Shown one piece after another: positions 10,191 through 18,611 of a stretch of 46,218 nucleotides of DNA (positions are counted from its first letter, which is position 1; every line of letters starts with the position of its first letter). Location of the stretch: positions 1 to 46,218 of the forward strand of contig JACAEO010000022.1 of the NCBI GenBank assembly GCA_013388805.1, given 5' to 3'. The DNA is from Chloroflexota bacterium. Its GTDB lineage: Bacteria > Chloroflexota > Chloroflexia > Chloroflexales > Chloroflexaceae. The notes below the pieces were generated by a model. The model was not told the origin of the DNA, ran no database searches, and worked only from the letters and a program-made list of their open reading frames with translations. The position numbers were made by a program, and so were the translations under genes.

Positions 10191-11072
10191 GTGACGACAC
10201 CAACGATCGGCGAGTTGCTCACCTCGGCCACCCACGACCTGGCGGCAACCAGCCCGACGCCGCGCCTCGACGCCGAACTGCTGCTGGCCCACGTCCTCAA
10301 CTGGCCGCGCGCGCGCCTGCTTGCCGAGTACCGCCACCGCCCCGACGCCGCTCAACGCAGCGCCTTCGACCAGTTACGTGCCCGTCGTCGCGCCGGCGAG
10401 CCCGTGGCCTACCTGGTTGGTCACAAAGAGTTCTACGGCCTGGACCTCGTGGTCACGCCCGCCACACTCATCCCCCGCCCGGAAACCGAACTCCTGGTCG
10501 AACTGGCCCTGGCCGAGGCGCAGCGTATCAGCGCGCAACGTTCCGCCCACCACACCGCGCCCGGCGCGCTGACGATCGCCGATATCGGCACCGGCAGCGG
10601 CGCGATTGCCATTGCCCTCGCGACCCATCTGCCGACGGCGCTGATCTACGCGGTGGATCTCTCACCGGCGGCCCTCGCGGTTGCCGCGGAAAACATTGCC
10701 CGTTACGGGCTTACCGCGCGGGTGCATCTCCTACAGGGCGATCTGCTGAGCCCGCTCCCCGCACCGGTCGACATAATCGTCAGTAACCCGCCCTACACCA
10801 TCCTCGCCGACGTCGAGCCCCACGTCCGGGCCTACGAACCCCATCTCGCCCTCGACGGCGGCCCGAACGGCATGGACGTCTACCGGCGCCTCCTGGCGGC
10901 AGCGCCCGCCGCGCTGCGCCCCGGCGGGACAATCCTGCTCGAGATCGGCGCCTGGCAGGGCGCCGCGGTCGTCGCGTTGGCCCGGGCCACCGTTCCAGAT
11001 GCTGACGTGCGCCTCCACCAGGATCTGGCGGGCCACGACCGGGTCGTCGTCGTCCGTAGCACGGGGGTGTAA
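10191..11072 (+). CDS. prmC: PrmC, release factor glutamine methyltransferase
   Basis: PrmC methylates the GGQ glutamine of peptide chain release factors using S-adenosylmethionine. The protein has 293 residues, the usual length. The N-terminal helical domain ([18 protein letters not shown]) binds release factor. The Rossmann methyltransferase domain has the SAM loop [16 protein letters not shown] and the substrate motif NPPYT, both diagnostic, followed by [17 protein letters not shown]. The start is GTG 10191, with GAGGA a few bases upstream. It follows spoVR by 56 bases on the same strand. No prfA is in the window, although the two often neighbour each other elsewhere. Confidence 0.93.
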   Translation: MTTPTIGELLTSATHDLAATSPTPRLDAELLLAHVLNWPRARLLAEYRHRPDAAQRSAFDQLRARRRAGEPVAYLVGHKEFYGLDLVVTPATLIPRPETELLVELALAEAQRISAQRSAHHTAPGALTIADIGTGSGAIAIALATHLPTALIYAVDLSPAALAVAAENIARYGLTARVHLLQGDLLSPLPAPVDIIVSNPPYTILADVEPHVRAYEPHLALDGGPNGMDVYRRLLAAAPAALRPGGTILLEIGAWQGAAVVALARATVPDADVRLHQDLAGHDRVVVVRSTGV

Positions 11073-11148
11073 TCCAGCTGTCATCCCCCTCTCTGGATGC
11101 TGAGCGGACCGCCTTCTTATACTAACGACAGAAACAGGAGGCACCCGC

Positions 11149-11790
11149 ATGACTGCACTATTCGTAACCCTTGGCATCGCCGTCATCACCCTGCTGGCCC
11201 TACTGCTCTGGTTCGTTCCGTACCTCCTGCACCAGCAAGCTGTGAACAACGCCAACGAGGCCGCCAGGCTCCGCGACATGCTGCTCGATATGCTCAACGA
11301 GCAGGAGGCGGTAACCATGCGCCAGTCGCAACTGAGCGCCTCGATCGCCTATCTGCAGGATCAGCTCGAGCAGGTGGTCGGAGCCGCCCAGCGTGCGCCA
11401 GCCCCTGGCCAGGGTTTGGCGGACCAGGAAGCCCTGCGGCAGATCGAGACACGTATCACCGCTATGCAGAGCCAGATCCAGGGCTGGCTCGACACCCGCA
11501 CCCGCGCGCAGCGCCACGTGCAGGTCCAGGACAACGAAGCCTGGGCCCACCTGATGGGCCTGCTCGCCGCCATCCAGGAGCGGGTTGGCCAGCTCTCGAC
11601 GGAGCGAACCGGCGTCGCCGCCGGCCTGCAAGCCCGGGTCCTGCTGGAGGAGCTTGAGCAGGAGCTTGCGCAACTTCGCTCGATCTCCGACGACATCGCC
11701 ACCTTGCAATGGCGCCTGCGCCGTTCGCTGAACGAGCGCGAGTCCGGCGTCTCGGGATTACGGGCGCGTGCCGGGAGCGGTGCTGACTGA
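11149..11790 (+). CDS. Membrane-anchored coiled-coil protein, unknown function
   Basis: This 213-residue protein has one N-terminal membrane helix (TLGIAVITLLALLLWFVPYLL, about residues 7-27) followed almost wholly by heptad-like helix (AARLRDMLLDMLNEQEAV, SIAYLQDQLEQVV, LLEELEQELAQLRSISDD). The architecture suggests an N-in anchor with a long coiled coil outside or along the membrane, but topology is not certain. ATG 11149 follows an AGGAGG-type site. A TATACT-like box lies at 11118-11123 without a clear -35. A strong hairpin follows the gene. I recognise no family. Confidence 0.7.
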   Translation: MTALFVTLGIAVITLLALLLWFVPYLLHQQAVNNANEAARLRDMLLDMLNEQEAVTMRQSQLSASIAYLQDQLEQVVGAAQRAPAPGQGLADQEALRQIETRITAMQSQIQGWLDTRTRAQRHVQVQDNEAWAHLMGLLAAIQERVGQLSTERTGVAAGLQARVLLEELEQELAQLRSISDDIATLQWRLRRSLNERESGVSGLRARAGSGAD

Positions 11791-11816
11791 TCGCCAGCAT
11801 GGTAGCGCTGATGGCG

Positions 11817-11848
11817 GCGGGGTTTCGTGATACCACACGAAACCCCGC
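11817..11848 (+). terminator. Hairpin terminator after coiled-coil gene
   Basis: A perfect 13-bp stem (11817-11829 with 11836-11848, six-base loop) is followed by the short TTCGTTTG stretch. It lies 27 bases after the stop of the upstream gene. Its position inside the longest open frame of the next gene argues that that gene starts further downstream. Confidence 0.65.
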
Positions 11849-11976
11849 TTCGTTTGCCAGCCTGTGCGAATCCGTGGACAATTGTACGTTATCATGGCAG
11901 TGAGCGCTGCGCAGTGCCATCGCTGGCGACTGCAGTCAACCAGCAAGAACCGGCTGACGCCGTTGGGACCGTTGTT

Positions 11977-12816
11977 ATGAGCATCGTCGTCATTGACAAC
12001 CAGGTTGTGCATTACGAAGCCTTCGGTCGGGGCCAGCCCGTCCTCTTTCTCCACGGCTGGCTGGGCAGCTGGCGTTACTGGTTCCCGACCATGGAGGTCG
12101 TGGCGCAGCACTTCCGCACCTACTCCTTCGACTTCTGGGGCTTCGGCGACTCCCGGCGCAAGCGCACCCGGGAGAGTATTCAGGCCTACTCCGAGCAGGT
12201 CATCCGCTTCCTCGACGCGCTGGGCATCGAGAGCGTGATGCTGGTTGGCCACTCTATGGGCGGCATGGTTGCGCTCAAGACGGCGATCGCCTACCCCGAG
12301 CGCATCCAGCGTGTAGCCACGGTCGGTGCGCCGATCGACGGCAACTCACTCTCCTGGCTGCTCAAGCTCACCGACCGCCCCTTCTTCGCCGACACCTTCG
12401 CCCGTCTCCCGTTCCTGCGGCGTCAACTCTTCCGCTTCTTCCTCGGCAAGACGAACGACCCCGCGGTCAACGAAGTGATCGACGACTGCGTGAAATCAAG
12501 TGCCAACACCCTGCGCTACGCCGTCAGCTCGATGTGGCGCACCGACCTGCGCCCCGAACTGCCCCGGCTCCGCGTCCCGGCACTGATCGTCCACGGCGAA
12601 CGCGACGACATCGTCGACCCGAATCAGGCCGACCTGTTCGCGCAGGTGCCGATGGCCGAGGTGTTCGTGATGCCGCGGAGCCGCCATTTCCCCTTCCTCG
12701 ACGAAGCGCCCCTCTTCAACGACGCGCTGCTGCGCTTCCTCAAGCCCGAGACCTTCCCCTCCCTGCCGGTGATGCCCAGCCTCGTCCGCGGCATCCAGCC
12801 TGCCCAGGGGGCCTGA
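11977..12816 (+). CDS. Alpha/beta hydrolase
   Basis: This is a 279-residue alpha/beta-hydrolase fold protein. The oxyanion loop is VLFLHGWLGSW, the nucleophile elbow is GHSMGGM, the acid is in HGERDDIVDP, and the catalytic His is in MPRSRHFPFLDE, all in the expected order. These enzymes hydrolyse esters, epoxides, haloalkanes or related bonds; the substrate cannot be read from sequence. The frame is open from 11827, but the segment before ATG 11977 overlaps the terminator hairpin and does not resemble the fold, so 11977 (MSIVVIDNQVVHYE) is preferred. It has no signal peptide and is probably cytoplasmic. Confidence 0.85.
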   Translation: MSIVVIDNQVVHYEAFGRGQPVLFLHGWLGSWRYWFPTMEVVAQHFRTYSFDFWGFGDSRRKRTRESIQAYSEQVIRFLDALGIESVMLVGHSMGGMVALKTAIAYPERIQRVATVGAPIDGNSLSWLLKLTDRPFFADTFARLPFLRRQLFRFFLGKTNDPAVNEVIDDCVKSSANTLRYAVSSMWRTDLRPELPRLRVPALIVHGERDDIVDPNQADLFAQVPMAEVFVMPRSRHFPFLDEAPLFNDALLRFLKPETFPSLPVMPSLVRGIQPAQGA

Positions 12817-12849
12817 GCCGCACCTCCGCTCCAGCTGCCGCCGCGGCTG

Positions 12850-12858
12850 TGCTACAAT
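12850..12858 (+). promoter_or_regulatory. Extended -10 box overlapping ccmA start
   Basis: TGCTACAAT is a TGN-extended -10 without a clear -35. If used, transcription would begin near 12865, after ATG 12857 and at the in-frame GTG 12866. That would imply a leaderless ccmA message starting at the GTG. Confidence 0.45.
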
Positions 12859-13486
12859 GCACGCCGTGGACATCCGCCTGACAGTTGAGGGCGTGGCAGC
12901 GGGGTACGGCGCGCGAACCCTCTTCAGCGCGGTCGCGCTGGAGCTCCGCGCCGGCGAAGCGCTGGTCGTCAGCGGCCCCAACGGCAGCGGCAAGAGCACC
13001 TTCCTACGGCTCCTCGCCGGGCTGCAGCGGCCCGAAGCTGGCCAGATCAGCTACGCGACCGGCGGCGTCGCCTACACACCCCGTGAAGCCGCCCCACTGA
13101 TCGGCTGGGTGGCCCCCGACCTGATGCTCTATCGCGACCTGACCGCCCGCGAGAACCTGCGCTTCTTCGCGGCAGTGCGCGGCCTGCGCCGTGACGCCGC
13201 CGCCATCGACGCGCTCCTCGATCGCGTGGGCCTCGGCGGTCGTGGCGACGACCGGCTGGCCACCTACTCCTCCGGTATGGTCCAGCGCCTGCGCTATGCC
13301 TACGCGCTGCTCCACCGTCCTGCCGTGCTCCTGCTCGACGAGCCCACCGTCACGCTCGACGAGCGCGGCGCGGGCGTCGTTGAGAGCGTGATCGCTGCAC
13401 AGCGGCGCGCAGGGATCGTCGTGATCGCGACCAACGACCCCCGCGAGTTGCGCCATGGCGACCTGGTGCTGCAGCTGGACGCCTGA
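12857..13486 (+). CDS. ccmA: CcmA, heme-handling ABC transporter ATPase
   Basis: CcmA powers the CcmABCD complex, which releases holo-CcmE during System I cytochrome c maturation. The protein has 209 residues, short as expected for CcmA. It has Walker A GPNGSGKSTFLRLL, signature-like ATYSSGMVQRLRYAYAL and Walker B AVLLLDEPTVTLD. The start is ATG 12857 or GTG 12866, which differ by three codons; the -10 box overlaps the ATG. The gene is followed within 28 bases by ccmB, and the rest of the ccm genes lie downstream, which supports the specific name over a generic ABC ATPase. Confidence 0.88.
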   Translation: MHAVDIRLTVEGVAAGYGARTLFSAVALELRAGEALVVSGPNGSGKSTFLRLLAGLQRPEAGQISYATGGVAYTPREAAPLIGWVAPDLMLYRDLTARENLRFFAAVRGLRRDAAAIDALLDRVGLGGRGDDRLATYSSGMVQRLRYAYALLHRPAVLLLDEPTVTLDERGAGVVESVIAAQRRAGIVVIATNDPRELRHGDLVLQLDA

Positions 13487-13514
13487 TCGCCGTGCCGGAT
13501 CATCCTGCAACTCT

Positions 13515-14249
13515 ATGAGCGTGCGCAGCGAGCAACCAGTAGCCGGGCCAGCCGTGCCAGCCCTGCGCACGATCCTGGTCGCGGCGTGGGCCGTTTTTGT
13601 CAAGGACCTGCGCACCGAACTGCGCACGCGCTACGCGCTGAACGCCATGGTCCTGTTTGCGGCCTGCACCGCGGTCATGGTCAGCATCGGCACCACCTTC
13701 ATCGGGTTGCGCCGCAGCGAGGAAGCACTGCTCATCCAGGCCTCGCTGCTCTGGGTTGCCCTGCTCTTCGCCGCGATCACCGGCCTGTCGCGGGGCTTCG
13801 TGCACGAAGAGGAAACACGGACGCTGGCAGCACTGCGCCTCGCCGCACCACCGGCAGCCGTCTACCTGGGCAAATTCCTGCTCAACCTGGCCCTGCTGGC
13901 CGTCCTGGGGCTGATCACCAGCGTCCTGTTCATCATCCTGGTGCGCGTCCAGGTCGGCAGCCCGCTCGCCTTTCTGCTGATGATCGCCGCGGGGAGCCTC
14001 TGCCTGGCGGCGGCGACGACCATCCTTGCCGCGATCATCGCCAGAGCAAGCTTCAAGAGCGCGCTCTTCGCCGTGCTGGCCTTCCCCCTGCTCGTTCCTC
14101 CCCTGATCATCGCCATTCAGGGCACCGCCGTAAGCCTGGACAACGCCGGTCTCGACCCGGTGCGCGGCGCCTTGCAGTTTCTTGTCGCCTACAGCGTTGC
14201 CACCTTCGTCACGTCGCTCATGCTCTTTCGCTTCGTCTGGGAGGCGTGA
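13515..14249 (+). CDS. ccmB: CcmB, heme exporter-type permease
   Basis: CcmB is the membrane partner of CcmA. The 244-residue protein starts with a hydrophilic cytoplasmic segment, then VFVKDLRTELRTRYALNAMVLF, typical of CcmB, and about six hydrophobic helices. The conserved RGFVHEEETRTLAALRLA loop links helices two and three. ATG 13515 is used; the open frame extends upstream but overlaps ccmA. About 210 bases separate it from ccmC, with a possible separate promoter. Confidence 0.9.
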   Translation: MSVRSEQPVAGPAVPALRTILVAAWAVFVKDLRTELRTRYALNAMVLFAACTAVMVSIGTTFIGLRRSEEALLIQASLLWVALLFAAITGLSRGFVHEEETRTLAALRLAAPPAAVYLGKFLLNLALLAVLGLITSVLFIILVRVQVGSPLAFLLMIAAGSLCLAAATTILAAIIARASFKSALFAVLAFPLLVPPLIIAIQGTAVSLDNAGLDPVRGALQFLVAYSVATFVTSLMLFRFVWEA

Positions 14250-14336
14250 ACGGCCGACGCTCCCCTCGGTTAAGGGATCTATACCCGGGCGATCGCATAG
14301 CATGTGATGAAACGCCCATGCAGCAGAACACCTTCG

Positions 14337-14345
14337 TGATACAAT
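14337..14345 (+). promoter_or_regulatory. Extended -10 box upstream of ccmC
   Basis: TGATACAAT is a TGN-extended -10 element 115 bases before ccmC, in the only sizeable gap in the ccm cluster. No good -35 is present. It may give ccmCDEF a promoter separate from ccmAB. Confidence 0.4.
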
Positions 14346-14459
14346 GAGCAAACAATGCGGCACGGCACTTAGCAAGCTCTCATTCTTCATAAACACCATG
14401 CGTAGTATGATATGCACAAGCTCTGATGCCTCGACACGAGGTCTGGAAAGGGCAGCCCG

Positions 14460-15425
14460 ATGGCAGAGCGCCTGGGCCAGATCGGCAAGCTGCTGATCGG
14501 CATCTGGATTGCCGGCATCGCCATCGCGATGTTCCTGGTCATACCCCAGTATGAGGGGCTCGGCAACGCCGGCCGCATTGTGATCATGCACGTACCGACC
14601 GCCTGGGTCAGCGTGCTGGCCTTTGCCGTGTCCGCGGTCTTCAGCGCCCTCTACCTCTGGCGTGGCCGCCCGGTCTACGACCACTACGCCCTTGCCGCGG
14701 CAGAGAGCGGCTTCCTCTTCACCGCCCTGGCCACCGTAACCGGCATGATCTTCTCGCAGGTGGTCTGGGGGATCTACTGGAACTGGGATCCGCGCCAGAC
14801 CTCGATCTTCGTGCTCTTGCTGATCTACGCCGCACTCTTCGCCCTGCGCTCGGCCATCGACCAGCCGGCCCGGCGCCGCCAGCTCAGCGCGGTCTACTCA
14901 CTCTTCGCCTTCGTGACCGTGCCCTTCCTGATCTTCGTCGCGCCCCGTATCGCCGACAGCACCCTTCACCCCAACTGCGCCTTCATCCAGGGCAGCGCCT
15001 GCGACGGCGTGACGCTTGAGGTGGGCAAGATCGGGCTGCTCGGCGACCGCAAGGTGCAGCTACTCGGCCTGGAGCGGCAGGGCGACATCATCACCGCCGC
15101 GGTGAAGGTCAGCGAGCCGGGGCTGAGCAGCGAGACCATCCTGCGGCCGAGCTACGACCTGGCGGCTGGCGACATGGTGGCCCGCCCCGAGTTCCCGGGG
15201 CTACGCTACCAGCTTGGGCTCGAGGCGGTTGACCTGACGGCGAACAGCGCCCTGCTCAACATCGAGGCGCCGGGCACCGGTCTGCTGGAGAACCAGCGCA
15301 CCCTCGTCACCTTCCTGGCGGCGATCATCGGCTTCACCGCACTGTTCGTCTGGCTGCTCACGTTGCGTGCAACGCTCCTTGACGTGCAATGGGCCCTGGC
15401 TCAGCGAGAGGGATCGCGGCTATGA
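14460..15425 (+). CDS. ccmC: CcmC, heme lyase subunit with extra external domain
   Basis: CcmC presents heme to CcmE at the outer face of the membrane. The protein has six membrane helices and the WWD motif VVWGIYWNWDPRQT (about 101-114). Heme-ligand histidine regions are MHVPTAWV (about 43-50) and STLHP (about 167-171). It is 321 residues, well above the 240 or so of typical CcmC. The excess is a hydrophilic, beta-rich insertion at about 172-278 between the STLHP motif and the last helix. It contains a Cys pair (Cys173 and Cys181) and would face outward. The stop overlaps the ccmD start (ATGA), so the two are translationally coupled. Confidence 0.9.
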   Translation: MAERLGQIGKLLIGIWIAGIAIAMFLVIPQYEGLGNAGRIVIMHVPTAWVSVLAFAVSAVFSALYLWRGRPVYDHYALAAAESGFLFTALATVTGMIFSQVVWGIYWNWDPRQTSIFVLLLIYAALFALRSAIDQPARRRQLSAVYSLFAFVTVPFLIFVAPRIADSTLHPNCAFIQGSACDGVTLEVGKIGLLGDRKVQLLGLERQGDIITAAVKVSEPGLSSETILRPSYDLAAGDMVARPEFPGLRYQLGLEAVDLTANSALLNIEAPGTGLLENQRTLVTFLAAIIGFTALFVWLLTLRATLLDVQWALAQREGSRL

Positions 15426-15652
15426 ATGGCGCATTGGAGGCAGGCACGGCCATCTACGTGGCCCTGGCCGTCGCCCTATCGGTCTGGATCGGCATCTTCA
15501 TCTACCTCTGGCGGATCGACGCGCAGGCCCGCGCGCTCAAACGTGAACTGGAGCGCGACCGTGAGCGCCAGGCCCGCGACGGGGCGTCGGGCGTGCCGCG
15601 GGCCAGCGTCACGCGGATGAGCCGGGCAGAGGGAGAGCCGGTCGAGCAGTAA
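15422..15652 (+). CDS. ccmD: CcmD-like small membrane protein
   Basis: The product is a 76-residue protein with one membrane helix (IYVALAVALSVWIGIFIYLW) followed by a charged cytoplasmic helix (RIDAQARALKRELERDRE). This matches CcmD, which holds CcmABC and CcmE together. Position between ccmC and ccmE is as expected, and ATG 15422 overlaps the ccmC stop. Sequence alone would be weak evidence; context makes the call. Confidence 0.8.
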   Translation: MNGALEAGTAIYVALAVALSVWIGIFIYLWRIDAQARALKRELERDRERQARDGASGVPRASVTRMSRAEGEPVEQ

Positions 15653-15709
15653 CGGACAGGCAGGCACACGGGTGCGGCGTGGCGCACCCGGCAGAGAGAA
15701 AGAACGGCA

Positions 15710-16123
15710 ATGGCCACTGCAACACCCGTCACCCGGCGCAGCCTGAGCATCAAGCCGCTGCACCTGGTAGGCATCGCCATCATCCTGGTCGCCGTCATCT
15801 ACGGCATCTTCGGCTTCCAGAGCGGCTTCCGTTCCTACACCCAGAGCGTGGACGAGGCGATCGCCGCCACGCGCAGCGTGCAGCTGGCCGGCTTCCTCGG
15901 CAGCACCGGCGCCTACGACGAGGCCGGACGCTTCACCTTCATGCTCCAGGACGAGAGCGGCAAGCTCCTCAAAGTCATCTCTGATGATCCGCGCCCGGCC
16001 AACTTCGAGCACGCGATCAGCATTGTTGCGGTCGGCCGCTACGACCAGGCCGAGCAGGCCTTCATGGCCGACGACCTGCTGGTCAAGTGCCCCTCCAAGT
16101 ACCAGGAGCAGATGAGTCGCTAG
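15710..16123 (+). CDS. ccmE: CcmE heme chaperone, cysteine-type
   Basis: CcmE carries heme covalently from CcmC to CcmF outside the membrane. The 137-residue protein has an N-terminal anchor (LHLVGIAIILVAVIYGIFGF) and an OB-fold domain (VQLAGFLGS, FTFMLQDESG, ISIVAVGRYD). Where classical CcmE has the heme-binding HxxxY, this protein has CPSKY, with Cys127 and Tyr131. Cysteine-type CcmE proteins are known from Desulfovibrio and some archaea, in System I variants that lack CcmH. It lies 10 bases before ccmF. Confidence 0.93.
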   Translation: MATATPVTRRSLSIKPLHLVGIAIILVAVIYGIFGFQSGFRSYTQSVDEAIAATRSVQLAGFLGSTGAYDEAGRFTFMLQDESGKLLKVISDDPRPANFEHAISIVAVGRYDQAEQAFMADDLLVKCPSKYQEQMSR

Positions 16124-16133
16124 AAAGCGCGCT

Positions 16134-18539
16134 ATGTACCTCCTCGGCACGTTTCTGATCGTCACCGCGATCGCGATGGCCCTGCTGGCGGTAGGCAGCT
16201 ATGCGGTCGTGACACGGGGGAACCAGCCCGCCCTGGCCTACGGCCGCTTCGGCGTCTACGCCACCCTGGGGGCCATGCTGATGGCATGGACGCTGCTGAT
16301 CAGCCTGTTCCTGGCCCGGCGCTTCGATATCGAGTATGTCAACAACTACAGCTCGCGCGACCTCGACTTCTTCTTCAGCGTCGCGGCGAGTTGGGCCGGG
16401 CAGCCGGGCAGCTTTATGATCTGGGTGCTGTGGGGCTGTATCGCGTCGGTGCTCCTCATCCGGCGCAGCCGGCACTTCGAGCCCTACGTGCTGGCGCTGA
16501 TGATGCTGGTACAGGCCGTCCTGCTGATCTTCGTGCTCGTGCTCAACCCCTTCAAGCCGCTGCTCGATGCCAGCAACGGCCTGCCGCTCAACCCAACCGA
16601 CGGGCGCGGGCTCAACCCGCTGCTGCACAACTTCTGGATGATCATCCACCCGCCGGTGCTGTTCGTCGGCTACGCCCTCAGCACGGTCCCCTTTGCCTTT
16701 GCGATCAGCGCCCTGATCCGGCGCGACTATGACACCTGGGTCGCTCGCGCACTGCCCTGGACGATTGCAGCCTGGGCCTTTCTGGGCCTGGCCCTGCTGC
16801 TCGGCGGCTACTGGGCCTACGAGACGCTCGGCTGGGGCGGCTACTGGGGCTGGGACCCGGTGGAGAACTCCTCGCTCGTACCCTGGCTCCTGCTCACGGC
16901 GCTGATGCACGGCATGGTGCTGCAGCGCTCCCAGGGCGCACTGCGCAAAACCAACCTGCTGCTGGCCCTATCCGTCTATGTGCTGGTCTCCTACGCCACC
17001 TTCCTCACACGCAGCGGCGTCTACGCCAACTTCTCCGTCCACTCGTTCGTGGCCGAGGGCATCTTCGAGGGCCTGGTAGCCTTCCTGGTGTTGCTCTTCG
17101 TCGGCGCCCTCGCGCTGTTCCTCTGGCGCTGGCGCGACATCCCCTCGCGCCCACTGAGCGACCGCTTCTTCTCGCGCGACAGCTTCTTCGTGCTAGCGAT
17201 CCTCTCGCTGGTGGTTGCCGCCCTGGTGGTGGGGGTGGGCACCTCGATGCCGGTCATCTCCGCCATCCCCGGGGTTGGCCATACGCTGCAGGGCTGGATG
17301 GGCGCCGCCTTCGAGCTCGATGACGGCACCCTGATGAACCCGCAGGCCCAGCCATTCGAGGACGGGCGCTTCAGCCTGGCCCCGAGCTTCTATCAGCAGA
17401 CCACGCCACCCCTCGGCGTCGTGATCATCGTCCTGATGACGATCGGGCCGCTGCTTGGCTGGCGCGACAGCAACATGCGCCACCTGCTGCGCGTCCTGCG
17501 CTGGCCGGCGATCGCCGCCGTGGTCGCGACGATCATCGCCATGCTGATCAGTGTGCGCGACCTGCTTGCGCTCGGCTACGTGGCTGGCGGCACCTTCGCG
17601 ATCGGCACCAACCTGGTGATGATCATCCGCACCCTCAAGGGCGGCTGGCTGCGCATCGGCGGCTACCTGGCCCACGTCGGCTTCGCGCTCATGCTCATCG
17701 GCATGGTTGGCTCCGGCGCCTATGCCACTCCCGAGACACGCCTGGCGCTGGCCCCCGGCGAGCGCGCGAAGCTGTATGGCTACGAGTTCATCTTCAACGG
17801 CTACAAGCTCGACGAGCAGCAGCACGGCGTCCTTGACTTCACCGTCAGCGACGGCAGAACGACCTTCAGCGCCCGGCCCTACCTCTACGAGAACCAGCGC
17901 ATGGGCATGACCATGACCACGCCGTCCATCCACAGCTTCCTCTGGCAGGATCTCTACATCTCCCCCGCCGGCTACGACCCCGAGCGCGACGCTGCCCGTC
18001 CCGTGCTTGGCCAGAACGAGACGTTCACCATGGGGCCCTACACCCTCACCTTCCTTGGCTTCAACATCGACCGTGAAGCCATGATGGCCAGCAGCGGCGA
18101 CTTGCGCGTGGGCGCCCGGGTAAAGGTCGTCTACGAGGGACAGGAGCACGAGCTCGAGCCCTACGTCCAGGTAATAACCGATCAGGCCAGCGGCGAGCAG
18201 CGCCTTGCGTACATCCCGGTTGACCTGCCGGGCGGCAACGGGCAGCAACTCAGCGTCGTCTCGCTTGACCCGAACACGCGCCGTGTCCTGCTGCAGGGCA
18301 GTGGTCCCGGCCTCGACGACCTGCCGGTGGTGCCGGCCAAGGGCGTAATCGCGGTGAGCGTCAAGCCCCTGGTCGTCCTGGTCTGGCTCGGCGTGTCGAT
18401 CGGGGTGCTGGGCGGCTTGATCGCCCTGCTCCGCCGCTACCTAGAGGGCCGCGCCGTACTGGCAGGCAACCGTGTCCGGCTGCCGAAGGGGCTGCCGCTT
18501 GGCGGGCCACGGCTCGGCTCACGAGGTGCGGGACGTTGA
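16134..18539 (+). CDS. ccmF: CcmF, cytochrome c heme lyase
   Basis: CcmF takes heme from CcmE and attaches it to apocytochrome c. At 801 residues it is somewhat larger than the usual 650 or so. Many membrane helices surround the WWD motif LGWGGYWGWDPVENSS (near residues 231-246). Conserved HPPVLFVGY, FLTRSGVYANFSVHSF and a long external domain before the last helix (about 530-740) are present. The last helix is VKPLVVLVWLGVSIGVLGG, followed by a basic tail. It is the last classical ccm gene here; no ccmH follows. Confidence 0.94.
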   Translation: MYLLGTFLIVTAIAMALLAVGSYAVVTRGNQPALAYGRFGVYATLGAMLMAWTLLISLFLARRFDIEYVNNYSSRDLDFFFSVAASWAGQPGSFMIWVLWGCIASVLLIRRSRHFEPYVLALMMLVQAVLLIFVLVLNPFKPLLDASNGLPLNPTDGRGLNPLLHNFWMIIHPPVLFVGYALSTVPFAFAISALIRRDYDTWVARALPWTIAAWAFLGLALLLGGYWAYETLGWGGYWGWDPVENSSLVPWLLLTALMHGMVLQRSQGALRKTNLLLALSVYVLVSYATFLTRSGVYANFSVHSFVAEGIFEGLVAFLVLLFVGALALFLWRWRDIPSRPLSDRFFSRDSFFVLAILSLVVAALVVGVGTSMPVISAIPGVGHTLQGWMGAAFELDDGTLMNPQAQPFEDGRFSLAPSFYQQTTPPLGVVIIVLMTIGPLLGWRDSNMRHLLRVLRWPAIAAVVATIIAMLISVRDLLALGYVAGGTFAIGTNLVMIIRTLKGGWLRIGGYLAHVGFALMLIGMVGSGAYATPETRLALAPGERAKLYGYEFIFNGYKLDEQQHGVLDFTVSDGRTTFSARPYLYENQRMGMTMTTPSIHSFLWQDLYISPAGYDPERDAARPVLGQNETFTMGPYTLTFLGFNIDREAMMASSGDLRVGARVKVVYEGQEHELEPYVQVITDQASGEQRLAYIPVDLPGGNGQQLSVVSLDPNTRRVLLQGSGPGLDDLPVVPAKGVIAVSVKPLVVLVWLGVSIGVLGGLIALLRRYLEGRAVLAGNRVRLPKGLPLGGPRLGSRGAGR

Positions 18540-18611
18540 AACGGCTGTCCGCGCGCTGCTGGCTGATCCGCGGCTGCCGCGCCGCGCCGGGAGCGAGTCC
18601 TGATCCAGGCT

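Noticed and set aside
18525-18602. Short frame overlapping the end of ccmF
   Set aside because: Only about 25 codons, no independent ribosome binding site, and no resemblance to CcmH or other maturation proteins.
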